NCBI GenBank assembly: GCA_025800125.1
Contig: JAOXSF010000024.1
Coordinates: forward strand, 1-42,699
Direction: 5' to 3'
Source of the DNA: Marinobacterium sp.
Lineage (GTDB): Bacteria; Pseudomonadota; Gammaproteobacteria; Pseudomonadales; Balneatricaceae
DNA: 42,699 nucleotides
In this document: piece after piece, positions 25,000-34,152 of the stretch
Layout: every line of letters begins with the position of its first letter
Numbering within the stretch: the first letter of the stretch is position 1
Translations under genes and position numbers: made by a program
The notes under the pieces: generated by a model
Databases searched by the model: none
What the model was told of the DNA's origin: nothing
The model's input: the letters and a program-made list of their open reading frames with translations, nothing else

Positions 25000-25875
25000 T
25001 CAACGTCTTTTACGCCATCGTCCGGGACTAATGCCGGTTTGCTGACGAAATGCCCGCCCAAAATGGCTTTGGCTGGAAAACCCGCAGACAAATGCAATTT
25101 CAGCCAGAGACTGCTCACTGTGGTCCAGCAACTGGCGGGCTTTCTCAATGCGTCGACAGGTCACATACTGTTGTACTGTCTGTGCCATATTCACACGAAA
25201 CATGCGGGCAAAGTGGTACTCACTCAGCTCAACCAGCTGTGCAAGCTCAGCCAGTCTGAGCGGCCGGTGCAGGTATGCCTCGATATAGTCCGTTACCCGT
25301 CTCAGCGCCCAGGGCGCCAGCCCACCCGTTAATGGCTGCTGTGAACTGGCCCCCAGATTGCGTACCAGACTGGTTAGCAGTGTCTGAACCCCCTGTTCAA
25401 TCGCCAGCAAGTTATCTGGGCACCAATCCCAGCCCAGCATCGTATGGCGAAAGATCGCATTCAGGGCAGGGTCATGCTTGAATATCAACTGAGGTAGTTG
25501 CAACCGGCGGGGGTCCATATCGAAGGTCTGCAATGCGATACGTCCAAGATAGTCCGGGCTGAAATAGAGGTGAGCAAAGTCCTGCGCGCCTCCCACATGC
25601 CAGGCAGAATAAGCGTCTTTAGGCATTAAACAGAAATGGCTCGGTGCACCATGTGTACTCTGCTGATCCGTACGCCATGTTTCATATCCCCCCTTCAGGT
25701 ACAGGCTGAAGGTATGAAAGCGGGTATTTTCATAGTAAAGCTGCTCACCTTCGTTGTGATACTCCACCAGCCTGACTCCCTGCGGTAGCATCAGTTTACG
25801 ACGGCTTTCCATCTCAGAGTCCTGAAACGCGATCAACGGGTTCTGTCTATCCACCTGGAAAGCCTCTTTAGCCAC
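25000..25875 (-). CDS. AraC-family transcriptional regulator
   Basis: 291 residues. The N-terminal half (about 30-150) is a cupin-like ligand domain (FHTFSLYLKGGYETW, HFCLMPKDAYSAWHVGG). The C-terminal hundred residues carry the two helix-turn-helix units of AraC proteins: RPLRLAELAQLVELSEYHFARMFR and QSLAEIAFVCGFSSQSHFGRAFRQQTGISPGRWR. It is divergent from the DMT exporter gene across about 260 nt, a layout that often means the regulator controls the exporter. The effector is unknown. Confidence 0.9.
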   Translation of the reverse strand: MAKEAFQVDRQNPLIAFQDSEMESRRKLMLPQGVRLVEYHNEGEQLYYENTRFHTFSLYLKGGYETWRTDQQSTHGAPSHFCLMPKDAYSAWHVGGAQDFAHLYFSPDYLGRIALQTFDMDPRRLQLPQLIFKHDPALNAIFRHTMLGWDWCPDNLLAIEQGVQTLLTSLVRNLGASSQQPLTGGLAPWALRRVTDYIEAYLHRPLRLAELAQLVELSEYHFARMFRVNMAQTVQQYVTCRRIEKARQLLDHSEQSLAEIAFVCGFSSQSHFGRAFRQQTGISPGRWRKRR

Positions 25876-26136
25876 TCAACCTTACACTGCTCATTTTTCT
25901 TCAACCAAAACCGTTTGTTAAAAACACTTGCTGCCAGATTTTATAACTCCTACCAGCCACTTAGAGACATACTCATTCAAAATTAGAGCACACAGCCTGC
26001 CAGAAGGCTGAACACCACAACAACATACAGACAGAGAAAACCGCAGGATTATGACAAAACGAACAGGGTATGACAGACCGCCACAGGCAAGGCCGGGATG
26101 ATCAACAGCCTTCAGAGCCAACCCGGAGGCATTACT

Positions 26137-27102
26137 ATGTTTAACGCCCTGCTCTATCTTTGTGTACTGACTGCCTGGGGCGGCAGCTGGCTGGCCATCA
26201 AATGGCAACTGGGAGATATACCCGCACTGGTATCCATTCTGTACCGCTTTCTGTTAGCAGCATTGATTATGCTGCCCTTGTTATTACTGAGCAGGCAGCG
26301 ACAGGCAACCAACATGCGTGATCAACTATTTTGCCTGCTACAGGGCTGCTGTCTGTTTTCTCTCAATTTCGTTGCTTTTTACCAGGCGACTCACTACATC
26401 GCCAGTGGATTAGTCGCCGTCGTCATGTCAACAGCAACTGTTTTCAACGCACTTCATAGCCAGTTGATCTGGCAACAGCAAGCCAGCAAGCGCTTTTATC
26501 AGGCCACTGCATTGGGAGTAAGCGGATTACTGCTTCTATTCTGGCAGGAGCTACAGCAGTGGCAATGGTCTAGCGGCAGTGTTAAGGGTATTGGCCTGGC
26601 GCTACTGGGCACCTGGCTTTTTTCACTGGGTAATATGGTGGGAGTGCGTCACAGTAAAAATGGGCTTAAACCCTTTACCAGTAGTTGCTGGGCCATGTTG
26701 TACGGCTGTATGGTTCTGCTGCTTCTGATTATCTTCATAAACCCCGAGCACAGCTCAATGACCAGCATTCTGACTGCAACAAGGAACGCTTCTGAACAGT
26801 ATATCGGTGCATTGCTTTACCTTGCCGTCGTTGCCACAGTAGTCGGCTTCACAACGTATCTGCTGCTGGTCAGTCGTATCGGTGCCAGTAGTGCCGCTTA
26901 CGCACTGGTCATCACTCCAGTGATCGCTTTAACGCTTTCAAGCCTGTTTGAAAACTACAGCTGGACATTGCCAGCACTACTCGGACTCATAACCATATCG
27001 GCAGGAAACATTGTGCTACTTCGCCCAGAAAATCGTACCGTCAGCCTGAAGCAACAGATGGTTAAAAGCTGGAGAGCAATCAAAACAGATACAGCCCAGT
27101 AA
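26137..27102 (+). CDS. DMT-superfamily (EamA) transporter
   Basis: 321 residues with about ten membrane helices arranged as two EamA repeats. The N-terminus LCVLTAWGGSWLAIKWQLGDIPALVSILYRFLLAALIML is the usual EamA opening. The second repeat contains LGTWLFSLGNM and ends with TPVIALTLSSLFENYSWTLPALLGLITISAGNIVLL, the conserved glycine- and proline-bearing final helices. The ATG at 26137 has an excellent ribosome site (CCGGAGGC, GGAGG 26125-26129), so the earlier ATG at 26098 is not used. Members export amino acids or other metabolites; the substrate cannot be read from sequence. Probably controlled by the divergent AraC regulator. Confidence 0.9.
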   Translation: MFNALLYLCVLTAWGGSWLAIKWQLGDIPALVSILYRFLLAALIMLPLLLLSRQRQATNMRDQLFCLLQGCCLFSLNFVAFYQATHYIASGLVAVVMSTATVFNALHSQLIWQQQASKRFYQATALGVSGLLLLFWQELQQWQWSSGSVKGIGLALLGTWLFSLGNMVGVRHSKNGLKPFTSSCWAMLYGCMVLLLLIIFINPEHSSMTSILTATRNASEQYIGALLYLAVVATVVGFTTYLLLVSRIGASSAAYALVITPVIALTLSSLFENYSWTLPALLGLITISAGNIVLLRPENRTVSLKQQMVKSWRAIKTDTAQ

Positions 27103-27643
27103 TGACATTTACGCTCAGGCACTCAGGCCAGCCTCTCTGCATCACACAGCAGAGCTGGCCTGAAACAACTCAAACAGCAGTGATAGCATTGCTTATGGAA
27201 AGACATATACACATTATCTACTGGTAACACACCACTACACCGCCCTGGAGATATAGCAGGCAAACTCAAACAGACGACTCGAATAAAACATTCGAATAAA
27301 AAGACCGTATACCCTGTATAAACTCAGGTAGCATATCTCTCTATGGAGTATATATATTTTACCTATTGTGAAATTTTAATATAAAAAGGTGTTTTTTCAG
27401 GTTGCAGATATATACTGAAAAAAAAGTCTGCTATATTCAGGCTCAGTTTCTGAATGCAGAAATGCTTTATTGCGCTAACCTCATATCTACACCCCCTGTG
27501 GTGACGACAGCCGTACTGGCCGTACTGAAATGTATGCAGGAATCTGCCAACTGTTCTGAATCTGATGTACACCTGCATACAGGCGTTACATGACAGACCG
27601 AGCACGCAGATTTAATTTTTTGTACTGACTCGACGCTCATACA
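27103..27643. other. AT-rich intergenic region with a long inverted repeat
   Basis: 541 nt without a supported gene, markedly AT-rich around 27280-27440. It contains a 9-bp perfect inverted repeat TTTTTTCAG/CTGAAAAAA (27392-27423, 14-nt loop), which may end transcription or bind a regulator. Promoter signals for the small gene at 27644 must lie in the right part. No RNA gene was recognised. Confidence 0.4.
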
Positions 27644-27859
27644 ATGTCCAGACTGACCCTCACTGAATGGCTGATGACACTCAGCATGCCGCAACTCGAA
27701 AAAGTTGAACAGGTTGTTCAACAGAAGGCTGAACAGAAAGCTGCCGAACGACGCCGCCTTATGGCTGCGCCGCCCCGTTCTACAAATGATATACAGGAAC
27801 TGGCAGAGATGCAGGGGCTTGATATTTCTGGCCTGATGCGCGAAATCAAGCGACGCTGA
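27644..27859 (+). CDS. Small charged protein, function unknown
   Basis: 71 residues, predicted mostly helical. It has a hydrophobic/amphipathic N-terminus (LTLTEWLMTLSMPQLEKVEQVV), then a Gln/Lys/Glu-rich coiled-coil stretch (QQKAEQKAAERRR) and a short C-terminal part ending MREIKRR. The size, charge pattern and oligomerisation-like helix recall the N-terminal part of H-NS-like proteins, but no DNA-binding AT-hook-like loop is present, so this is only a resemblance. No strong Shine-Dalgarno is visible. Its reading frame uses codons like those of its neighbours. Confidence 0.55.
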   Translation: MSRLTLTEWLMTLSMPQLEKVEQVVQQKAEQKAAERRRLMAAPPRSTNDIQELAEMQGLDISGLMREIKRR

Positions 27860-27973
27860 TGCGTCGCCTGTAACAAGGGGGCTAGCTTTCAGCAACGGCT
27901 AGCAGCAGTGAATACCCGCATTGCTGGCAAACCGCACTCCGACAAGCGGCACCAGCAAGGCTGGGACTGGCTT

Positions 27974-28780
27974 TTAGGAACTGCTCAGCAGCCCTCGCCG
28001 CTCTGCGCGTTCCACCAGTTTTTTCAGCACCCTTGAAACAGCAACAAACCCAAAAGTTGCAGTAACACAGGTTGATGCGCCAAAGCCACCAGCACAATCC
28101 AACCGGGTATTGCCATCCTGTACCGACTTTACCGCACAAACTGAGCCGTCCGGCTGCGGATAAATCAGCTGCTCAGTGGAGTAGACACACTCCACAGCAA
28201 ATCGACGACCACTACGGCTAAAACCATAGTGGCGGCGCAACATAGAACGCACCTTTGCCGCCAGCGGGTCATGCTCCGTCCGGCTGAGATCGGCTACCTG
28301 AATCTGTGTCGGGTCGGTCTGGCCGCCTGCCCCCCCCACCGTCACCACCGGAATTTTTCGACGATTGCAGAATGCGATTAATGCAGCTTTCTCTTTTACA
28401 CTATCAATCGCATCAATAACGTAATCAAACTGCTCAGAGATCAACTCGGGAATATTCTCCAGCGTGATAAAATCCTCAACAATCTGGACTTCACAGGCAG
28501 GATTGATCGCCCGGATGCGTTCAGCCATAACCTGCACCTTACTTTGACCAATTGTCTCAGTCAGTGCGTGAATCTGCCGGTTGGTATTGGTAATACACAG
28601 ATCATCCAGATCAATCAGGGTAATACGGCCAATGGCTGAACGTGCCAGCGCCTCAGCGGCCCATGAGCCGACACCACCAATACCAATCACACAGATATGG
28701 GACTGTCGATAAAGATCTGTAGCGCTGTGGCCATACAGGCGACGGGTGCCGCCAAAGCGATTTTCAAAGTCGTTATTCAA
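27974..28780 (-). CDS. tcdA: tRNA threonylcarbamoyladenosine dehydratase TcdA
   Basis: 268 residues (E. coli TcdA/CsdL 268). An E1-like enzyme that uses ATP to cyclise t6A37 of ANN-decoding tRNAs to ct6A. The nucleotide-binding loop is HICVIGIGGVGSWAAEALARSAIG (about 29-52), followed by ITLIDLDDLCITNTNRQIHAL and the conserved VIDAIDSVKEKAALIAFC. The C-terminal part has GASTCVTATFGFVAVSRVLKKL. No csdA/csdE neighbours are seen; upstream, divergent, is the PAS-GGDEF-EAL gene. Confidence 0.96.
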   Translation of the reverse strand: MNNDFENRFGGTRRLYGHSATDLYRQSHICVIGIGGVGSWAAEALARSAIGRITLIDLDDLCITNTNRQIHALTETIGQSKVQVMAERIRAINPACEVQIVEDFITLENIPELISEQFDYVIDAIDSVKEKAALIAFCNRRKIPVVTVGGAGGQTDPTQIQVADLSRTEHDPLAAKVRSMLRRHYGFSRSGRRFAVECVYSTEQLIYPQPDGSVCAVKSVQDGNTRLDCAGGFGASTCVTATFGFVAVSRVLKKLVERAERRGLLSSS

Positions 28781-28903
28781 GGTGTCAGATGTCCGGGTAC
28801 AGAAATTGGAAAAGCCACATTATAAAAAATTACAAGCGAGCAGACAGCCCGAAACAAAACGGTATCTCTCGCCTGCAGCGGTAAAGGAAAAGTACCAGCG
28901 ATT

Positions 28904-31711
28904 ATGGAACAGCACAGGTACAACATAACCGGTACAACCGTACTGGACTCAACAGCCATTGCGATCTGGCAGTATCAGACTGAGCACCGACGCATCCTCT
29001 GGGGCAATCCAGCAGCCCTAAATCTCTGGGATTGCGCCAGCCAGAATGATCTTGGCAAGCTGAATATTCAGCCGATGGCCGATGCGCTGGAACAGGCTGC
29101 ACTGCAACAGACTCCCGTGCTGACGCTGACATTCCCACACCATGGCAGTATTTTACGCTGCCGCGCTCACCGTACAGGGCCGGGTCTATGGCTACTGGAA
29201 CAACACCCGGATAGTGTGCTCAATATTCAGCAGACCAGCCAGCTGATCAGCCAGTATTTACCAGATGGCCAACTACTGTGCCGCAGTAAAAATGCCCGCC
29301 GCCTGTATCACACGGAGCAGCGCTTTTGTGAGCACTTTGTTGATCCACAAATGGCAGACGTCATCTGGCAACAATTAATGAGTGAACGCAGCTACCGGGG
29401 GCAGGCCATGGTACACAGCAAGCTGGGGCCCCGCTGGCACGCGCTGCAGATTCACGCAACCGGTGATGAAACACCACTGATCGAGATGACCGAGCATGAT
29501 CTCTACCAGTATCTGGCATCTGACGATGTAATTGATAGCCTGCTCCGCGAACAGCAGGTGATACAGGAACATGCCGGTGTCGGCATCGCGTTTATCCGTG
29601 AACGGCGAATTATTCGCTGCAACCCTCGTTTTGCCGAGATTTTTGACTACCCCATGGCAGACCTGATTGGCAAGCTGGGCGTTGAGGTCTACGAAGATCA
29701 GGCGACATTCGACGCTGTTGGAGCTGAAGCCTACCCACGGCTGAATATGGGTATTTCATATAGTAAACGATTGAAAATGCGCCGCCGCAATGGCCAGCTG
29801 GTCTGGTGCAATATTTACGGCCGAATGATCACGCCCGGCCAGCCAGACCAAGGCTTCATCTGGATCATTGATGATATTGAGGATGAAGTACAAGCCCAGC
29901 AACAGTTGCAACAGATCACCCATGAGCACCAGCTGATTCTGGAACACGCAACAATTGGCATCAGCGTACTGAAAAACCGCATTATCACCCGCTGTAATGG
30001 CAAATTCGCAGAAATTTTTGGCTATAACAGCGAAGAACTGATCAGCCATAACAGTCGCCGTTTCTACCGTACCGACAACGACTATCAGCGGGTGGGCCGT
30101 GACGGCTATCGACGTCTGCGCCGTGGCCAGGTTTATGAAGCAGAAGAGCTGATGCACCACCGCAATGGCAGCAGCATCTGGATAGAACTGCGTGCCAAAG
30201 CGATCAACCCGGATGATCTGGGGGCAGGAACCATCTGGATTGCCGTGGATATAACCCGTCGAAAGCGGGCCGAAATAGCACTTAACGAAGCCCGCCAAGG
30301 GCTGGAAGAACGTGTACGTGAACGCACGCAGGAGCTGAATGAAACCGTGCGTGAACTCCATCAGGAAATTGCAGATCGTCGCATCGCTGAAGAGCGTATT
30401 CGCCATCTGGCACACCATGACCCACTCACCGGCCTGCCCAACCGCAATATGCTGGAAGAACGACTGGCCAGCACCCTGCAACAGGCAGAGCGCAACAACG
30501 TGCCGATTGCCGTACTGTTTATTGACCTGGACCGCTTCAAAACCATCAATGACAGTCTGGGGCATCAGGAGGGTGATCAGCTCCTGCGCCATGCTGCCAG
30601 TCGCTTCCGCCAGTGTGTACGTTCAACAGATATAGTATCCCGGCTGGGCGGTGATGAGTTCGTTATTATTCTGACCTGCCTGCGTGACATCAACGATATT
30701 GAACCGGTGGTTGAGAAAATCCGCCAACGTTTCCGACAGGAGATGCAACTGGGCCTGCAGGAGCTGATTGTCACCCTCAGCATTGGTATTTCAGTCTTCC
30801 CCCGTGATGGTACAGAGCCTCGTAGCCTGCTAAAACATGCAGATGCTGCCATGTACCATGCTAAAGCGAATGGACGTAATCGCTATCAGTTTTTCGACCC
30901 ACAAATGAATGCAGCAGTCAGTGAAAAGATCAGTCTGGAGCATGCTCTGCATCAGGCTATTCGAGACCAGCAATTTGAACTGTACTACCAACCTCAGGTA
31001 CAACTGGCGACTGATCAGATTGTTGGTGTCGAAGCATTGATCCGCTGGCAGCACCCGGAACGCGGCATTATTTCACCACTGGATTTCATCCCCCTGGCCG
31101 AAGAAACCGGCCAGATTCTCGAAATCGGTCACTGGGTGATGCAGGAAGCCTGCCGCACCGCCCGGCGCTGGCAACAGCAGGGGTTACCTCCGGTACGGGT
31201 TTCAGTAAATCTGTCGACCTTGCAGATCCAGGATGATGACTTTCTGCTGAAGGTGGCATCGGTATTACAGGAAACAGGACTGGAACCCCAGTGGCTGGAG
31301 CTGGAAATCACCGAAAGCTCGATCATGCGCAATGTCGACAGCACGGTAGACAAACTAGGGGAGCTGAGCAAACTGGGTATTCAACTGAGCATTGATGACT
31401 TCGGTACCGGCTACTCCAGCCTGAGTTATCTGAAACGCTTCCCGCTGGACAAACTGAAGATAGACCGCTCATTCGTGTGCGACATCGACACCGATCAGGA
31501 TGACGCCATGATCTGTAATACCATCATATCAATGGCTAAAAGTCTCAACCTCAGTGTGGTGGCAGAAGGTGCCGAAACTGAAGCCCACCTCACCTGCCTG
31601 CGCGCTTATGGTTGCGACATATACCAAGGTTACTACTTTTCCCGCCCACTCCCGACACCGGCACTGGAACAACTGCTCAGCCGTCATCAACCCGGGGCGA
31701 TGCTAGCCTGA
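28904..31711 (+). CDS. PAS-GGDEF-EAL bifunctional c-di-GMP protein
   Basis: 935 residues, no obvious membrane segment, so cytoplasmic. An N-terminal region of about 200 residues looks like a divergent PAS-type sensor. Two clear PAS/PAC units follow (about 220-335 and 340-450; HAGVGIAFIRERRIIRCNPRFAEIF and HATIGISVLKNRIITRCNGKFAEIFGY), then a coiled coil (VRERTQELNETVRELHQE). The GGDEF domain is intact (RLGGDEF, 582-586) and has the product-inhibition site RSTD (573-576) five residues before. The EAL domain is intact too (Glu710 of VEALIRWQHP; later LEITES, DDFGTGYSSLSYLKRFPLDKLKIDRSFV). Either or both activities, c-di-GMP synthesis and breakdown, may operate, set by the PAS inputs. It is monocistronic and divergent from tcdA. 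Confidence 0.95.
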   Translation: MEQHRYNITGTTVLDSTAIAIWQYQTEHRRILWGNPAALNLWDCASQNDLGKLNIQPMADALEQAALQQTPVLTLTFPHHGSILRCRAHRTGPGLWLLEQHPDSVLNIQQTSQLISQYLPDGQLLCRSKNARRLYHTEQRFCEHFVDPQMADVIWQQLMSERSYRGQAMVHSKLGPRWHALQIHATGDETPLIEMTEHDLYQYLASDDVIDSLLREQQVIQEHAGVGIAFIRERRIIRCNPRFAEIFDYPMADLIGKLGVEVYEDQATFDAVGAEAYPRLNMGISYSKRLKMRRRNGQLVWCNIYGRMITPGQPDQGFIWIIDDIEDEVQAQQQLQQITHEHQLILEHATIGISVLKNRIITRCNGKFAEIFGYNSEELISHNSRRFYRTDNDYQRVGRDGYRRLRRGQVYEAEELMHHRNGSSIWIELRAKAINPDDLGAGTIWIAVDITRRKRAEIALNEARQGLEERVRERTQELNETVRELHQEIADRRIAEERIRHLAHHDPLTGLPNRNMLEERLASTLQQAERNNVPIAVLFIDLDRFKTINDSLGHQEGDQLLRHAASRFRQCVRSTDIVSRLGGDEFVIILTCLRDINDIEPVVEKIRQRFRQEMQLGLQELIVTLSIGISVFPRDGTEPRSLLKHADAAMYHAKANGRNRYQFFDPQMNAAVSEKISLEHALHQAIRDQQFELYYQPQVQLATDQIVGVEALIRWQHPERGIISPLDFIPLAEETGQILEIGHWVMQEACRTARRWQQQGLPPVRVSVNLSTLQIQDDDFLLKVASVLQETGLEPQWLELEITESSIMRNVDSTVDKLGELSKLGIQLSIDDFGTGYSSLSYLKRFPLDKLKIDRSFVCDIDTDQDDAMICNTIISMAKSLNLSVVAEGAETEAHLTCLRAYGCDIYQGYYFSRPLPTPALEQLLSRHQPGAMLA

Positions 31712-31800
31712 TGCCCGTCATGCTGTATTAGCTTCAGGCAGACTCAGCTTCAGGCGGCCTTCCCTTAAGCTGCCCGGGTTATGATCTCGGCTGACAATCA

Positions 31801-31831
31801 CAGATCAGTTGAACAGAATTCAGCTGATCTG
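31801..31831. other. Strong inverted repeat upstream of the small membrane protein gene
   Basis: CAGATCAGTTGAA (31801-31813) pairs with TTCAGCTGATCTG (31819-31831) with one T-G mismatch and a 5-nt loop. It lies 90 nt after the EAL-protein stop and about 60 nt before the next start. No T-run follows on either strand, so an operator or an mRNA hairpin is as likely as a terminator. Confidence 0.5.
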
Positions 31832-31893
31832 CTGGTCGGGCAGGGTTACTGTAACGTATGAGGGCATGCCCGTAACCTTACGGAGGCCACACC

Positions 31894-32406
31894 ATGCGAC
31901 GTTATTACTACCTTTGTGATGATCTTGACGAACTGGAAACGATTGAGAAAGAACTGGAACAGGACGGCTTTTCACACCGTAGCATCCAGGTACTCAGCCG
32001 TGATGCCGCTGGCGCAGAACATCACCATCTTCACACCTTGCCTTCACTACTACAGCTGGATACGTTCTGGTACGCCCTGCGCGGCCTGGCAGTTGGTTTG
32101 CTGCTGGTATTCCTGCTTTCCCTGCTGGCCTGGCAGGCCAACCTGCATACATTGCTGGGGCTCGGGCCACTGCTTCTGCTGGCACTGCTGATCACACTTT
32201 TCTGCAGCTGGGAAGGGGGGTTTGTCGGTTTTCAGACGTTCAACCATCGCCTGCGCCGATTCTTACCTGAACTACGCAAAGGCCGCCACCTGCTACTGAT
32301 TGATATTCCCGACGAACGTCTGCACAGATTGCAGCAACACATGCGCGCTCATCCACACCTTTACCCGGCTGGAGACGAGCAGACCTTTCTCAACCCTTTT
32401 ACCTGA
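31894..32406 (+). CDS. Small inner-membrane protein, function unknown
   Basis: 170 residues. A short N-terminal cytosolic domain (YYYLCDDLDELETIEKELEQDGF, about 1-55) resembles the small ferredoxin-like regulatory modules placed before membrane segments in DUF1269-like proteins. Two hydrophobic helices follow (about 63-82 and 87-108). The C-terminal part ends in a patch rich in His and Arg. Ribosome site GGAGG lies 8 nt before the ATG. No function can be assigned; I only note that residues 1-55 and the tail HLLLIDIPDERLHRLQQHM look like a split alpha/beta domain on the cytosolic side. Confidence 0.7.
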   Translation: MRRYYYLCDDLDELETIEKELEQDGFSHRSIQVLSRDAAGAEHHHLHTLPSLLQLDTFWYALRGLAVGLLLVFLLSLLAWQANLHTLLGLGPLLLLALLITLFCSWEGGFVGFQTFNHRLRRFLPELRKGRHLLLIDIPDERLHRLQQHMRAHPHLYPAGDEQTFLNPFT

Positions 32407-32479
32407 GCAAAACATCCTCGACGACATTGATGTCCGATTCTGACACACCACTATATCCGCTTGCGGGTATAGTGGTGCC

Positions 32480-34138
32480 ATGAACAGCATAACCCGCCGA
32501 TATCAGAAAACTACCAGCCAACTGGCACAGACCCCGCCGGGGTCTCCCTTCATACCACTGGACCCACAGCACTGTTACCAGGCGCTCTGCAGCCACGACC
32601 GTCGCTTTGATGGCCAGTTTTTTGTTGCCGTACGCAGCACCGGTATCTATTGTCGTCCGGTCTGCCCGGCACGTACACCAAAGCAGGAAAACTGTCAGTT
32701 TTACCGTCATGCCGCTATAGCAGAACAGGCAGGTTTTCGCCCCTGCCTGCGCTGTCGTCCCGAGCTGGCACCCGGCTTGTCTACACTGGAATTGTCTGAC
32801 CAGATACTCTATCAGGCCTGTCACCTGATCAGGCTTGGCTATATGCAGCAGCATAATCTGAAACAACTGGCCATCAGGCTTGGCATCAGTGGCCGACACC
32901 TGCGGCGATTATTTCAGCAACATTATGGTGTCACACCGTCTGAATATGTACGCAGCCAGCGCCTGCTTCAGGCCAAACAGCTACTGACCGACACTCGGCT
33001 ACCACTGGCTGACATCGCAGTCATCAGCGGCTTTGGCAGTACACGACGGCTGCACAGCCTGTTCCAGCAACAGTATCAGCTCACACCCGGCCAGCTGCGT
33101 CGACAATCAGCACCTTCATCCCGGAAGGGTGATCACTCTGTAGATGAGGAGGCAGCACTACAGCTATCGCTCAGTTACCGACCGCCACTGGACTGGCCTG
33201 CCCTGCTGCAGTTTCTGGCCCAGCGTAGTATCGCAGGCGTTGAGCAGGTTGATCAGGTACAGCAATGCTACCGACGTACTGTTCACTGGCAGAGCGCTGA
33301 ACAACAGAGTGCTGAACAGCATTACCGTGGCTGGATAGAGCTACATAATGACAACCAGCGTTATTGTCTCAGATTAAAACTCAGCCACAGCCTGCTCCCC
33401 GTCCTGCCAGCAATACAGCAACGAGCGCGACAACTGTTTGATCTTGATTGTGATCCCGCATTAATCAACACTCAACTGCAAGGCTTGGCACCCTTTAATC
33501 CCGGTCTTCGTGTGCCCGGCTGCATGGACGGCTTCGAGATGGCAGTACGTGCCATTCTGGGCCAACAGATTACCGTTAAAGCCGCCCACACCCTGGCAGG
33601 CCGACTGGCAAGCGCTTTTGGTACCGTACTGGAAACACCCTGGCCGGCACTCTCCTGCTGCTTTCCGCAGCCATCACAACTGGCAACACTGGAAGCCTCA
33701 CAACTGGCTGAGCTGGGGATTATTCGCCAACGAGGTCGAGCAATCATCGCACTGGCACAAGCATTACAACAGGGCAACCTTAGCCTGAACCCAATGGCCC
33801 CAGTCGATCAGACATTGAACGCGCTGCAAGCCTTGCCTGGTATCGGCCCCTGGACAGCTCAGTACATTGCCATGCGAGCCCTGTCCTGGCCCGATGCCTT
33901 CCCGGACAGTGATCTGGGCATTATCAAAGCACTGGAGCCACGTCTGCGCAGCCGTAAACGCCGCGATATTCTGGCATTCGCTGCTCGCTGGCAACCCTGG
34001 CGCGCCAGTGCTGTGATGCAGCTCTGGCATGGTGCTGTACCTGTGTCAGTAAACAGCCCGGCACTATCATTAAACGACCCTGCATTAAACGACCCTGCAT
34101 TAAACGACGCAGCATTAATCACACCGTCGCCTGAATAG
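32480..34138 (+). CDS. alkA: Ada-like regulator fused to DNA-3-methyladenine glycosylase II (AlkA)
   Basis: 552-residue fusion for alkylation repair. Residues about 30-105 are the Ada N-terminal zinc domain (FDGQFFVAVRSTGIYCRPVCPARTP ... FRPCLRCRPE), whose four cysteines bind zinc; one accepts methyl groups from DNA phosphotriesters and turns the protein into an activator. Residues about 115-205 are an AraC-type DNA-binding domain (LKQLAIRLGISGRHLRRLFQQHYGVTPSEYVR). The rest is AlkA: an N-terminal lobe, then the helix-hairpin-helix LPGIGPWTAQYIAMRAL and the catalytic aspartate region FPDSDLGI. So sensing, gene control and excision of methylated bases sit in one chain, an arrangement known in other bacteria. 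The last 25 residues are a low-complexity ALNDP repeat. ogt follows 14 nt later, very likely in the same operon. Confidence 0.94.
   Translation: MNSITRRYQKTTSQLAQTPPGSPFIPLDPQHCYQALCSHDRRFDGQFFVAVRSTGIYCRPVCPARTPKQENCQFYRHAAIAEQAGFRPCLRCRPELAPGLSTLELSDQILYQACHLIRLGYMQQHNLKQLAIRLGISGRHLRRLFQQHYGVTPSEYVRSQRLLQAKQLLTDTRLPLADIAVISGFGSTRRLHSLFQQQYQLTPGQLRRQSAPSSRKGDHSVDEEAALQLSLSYRPPLDWPALLQFLAQRSIAGVEQVDQVQQCYRRTVHWQSAEQQSAEQHYRGWIELHNDNQRYCLRLKLSHSLLPVLPAIQQRARQLFDLDCDPALINTQLQGLAPFNPGLRVPGCMDGFEMAVRAILGQQITVKAAHTLAGRLASAFGTVLETPWPALSCCFPQPSQLATLEASQLAELGIIRQRGRAIIALAQALQQGNLSLNPMAPVDQTLNALQALPGIGPWTAQYIAMRALSWPDAFPDSDLGIIKALEPRLRSRKRRDILAFAARWQPWRASAVMQLWHGAVPVSVNSPALSLNDPALNDPALNDAALITPSPE
34065..34117 (+). 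repeat. 15-bp tandem repeat at the alkA 3' end
   Basis: Three-plus copies of CATTAAACGACCCTG (last one altered to GACGCAG) encode repeated ALNDP. Being a multiple of three, copy-number changes keep the frame and only lengthen the disordered tail. Confidence 0.8.
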
Positions 34139-34152
34139 CTCAAGGATCATCA

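Noticed and set aside
29756-30592. 278-codon frame antisense to the PAS-GGDEF-EAL gene
   Set aside because: Shadow of well-supported PAS and GGDEF coding sequence; no ribosome site or family motif.
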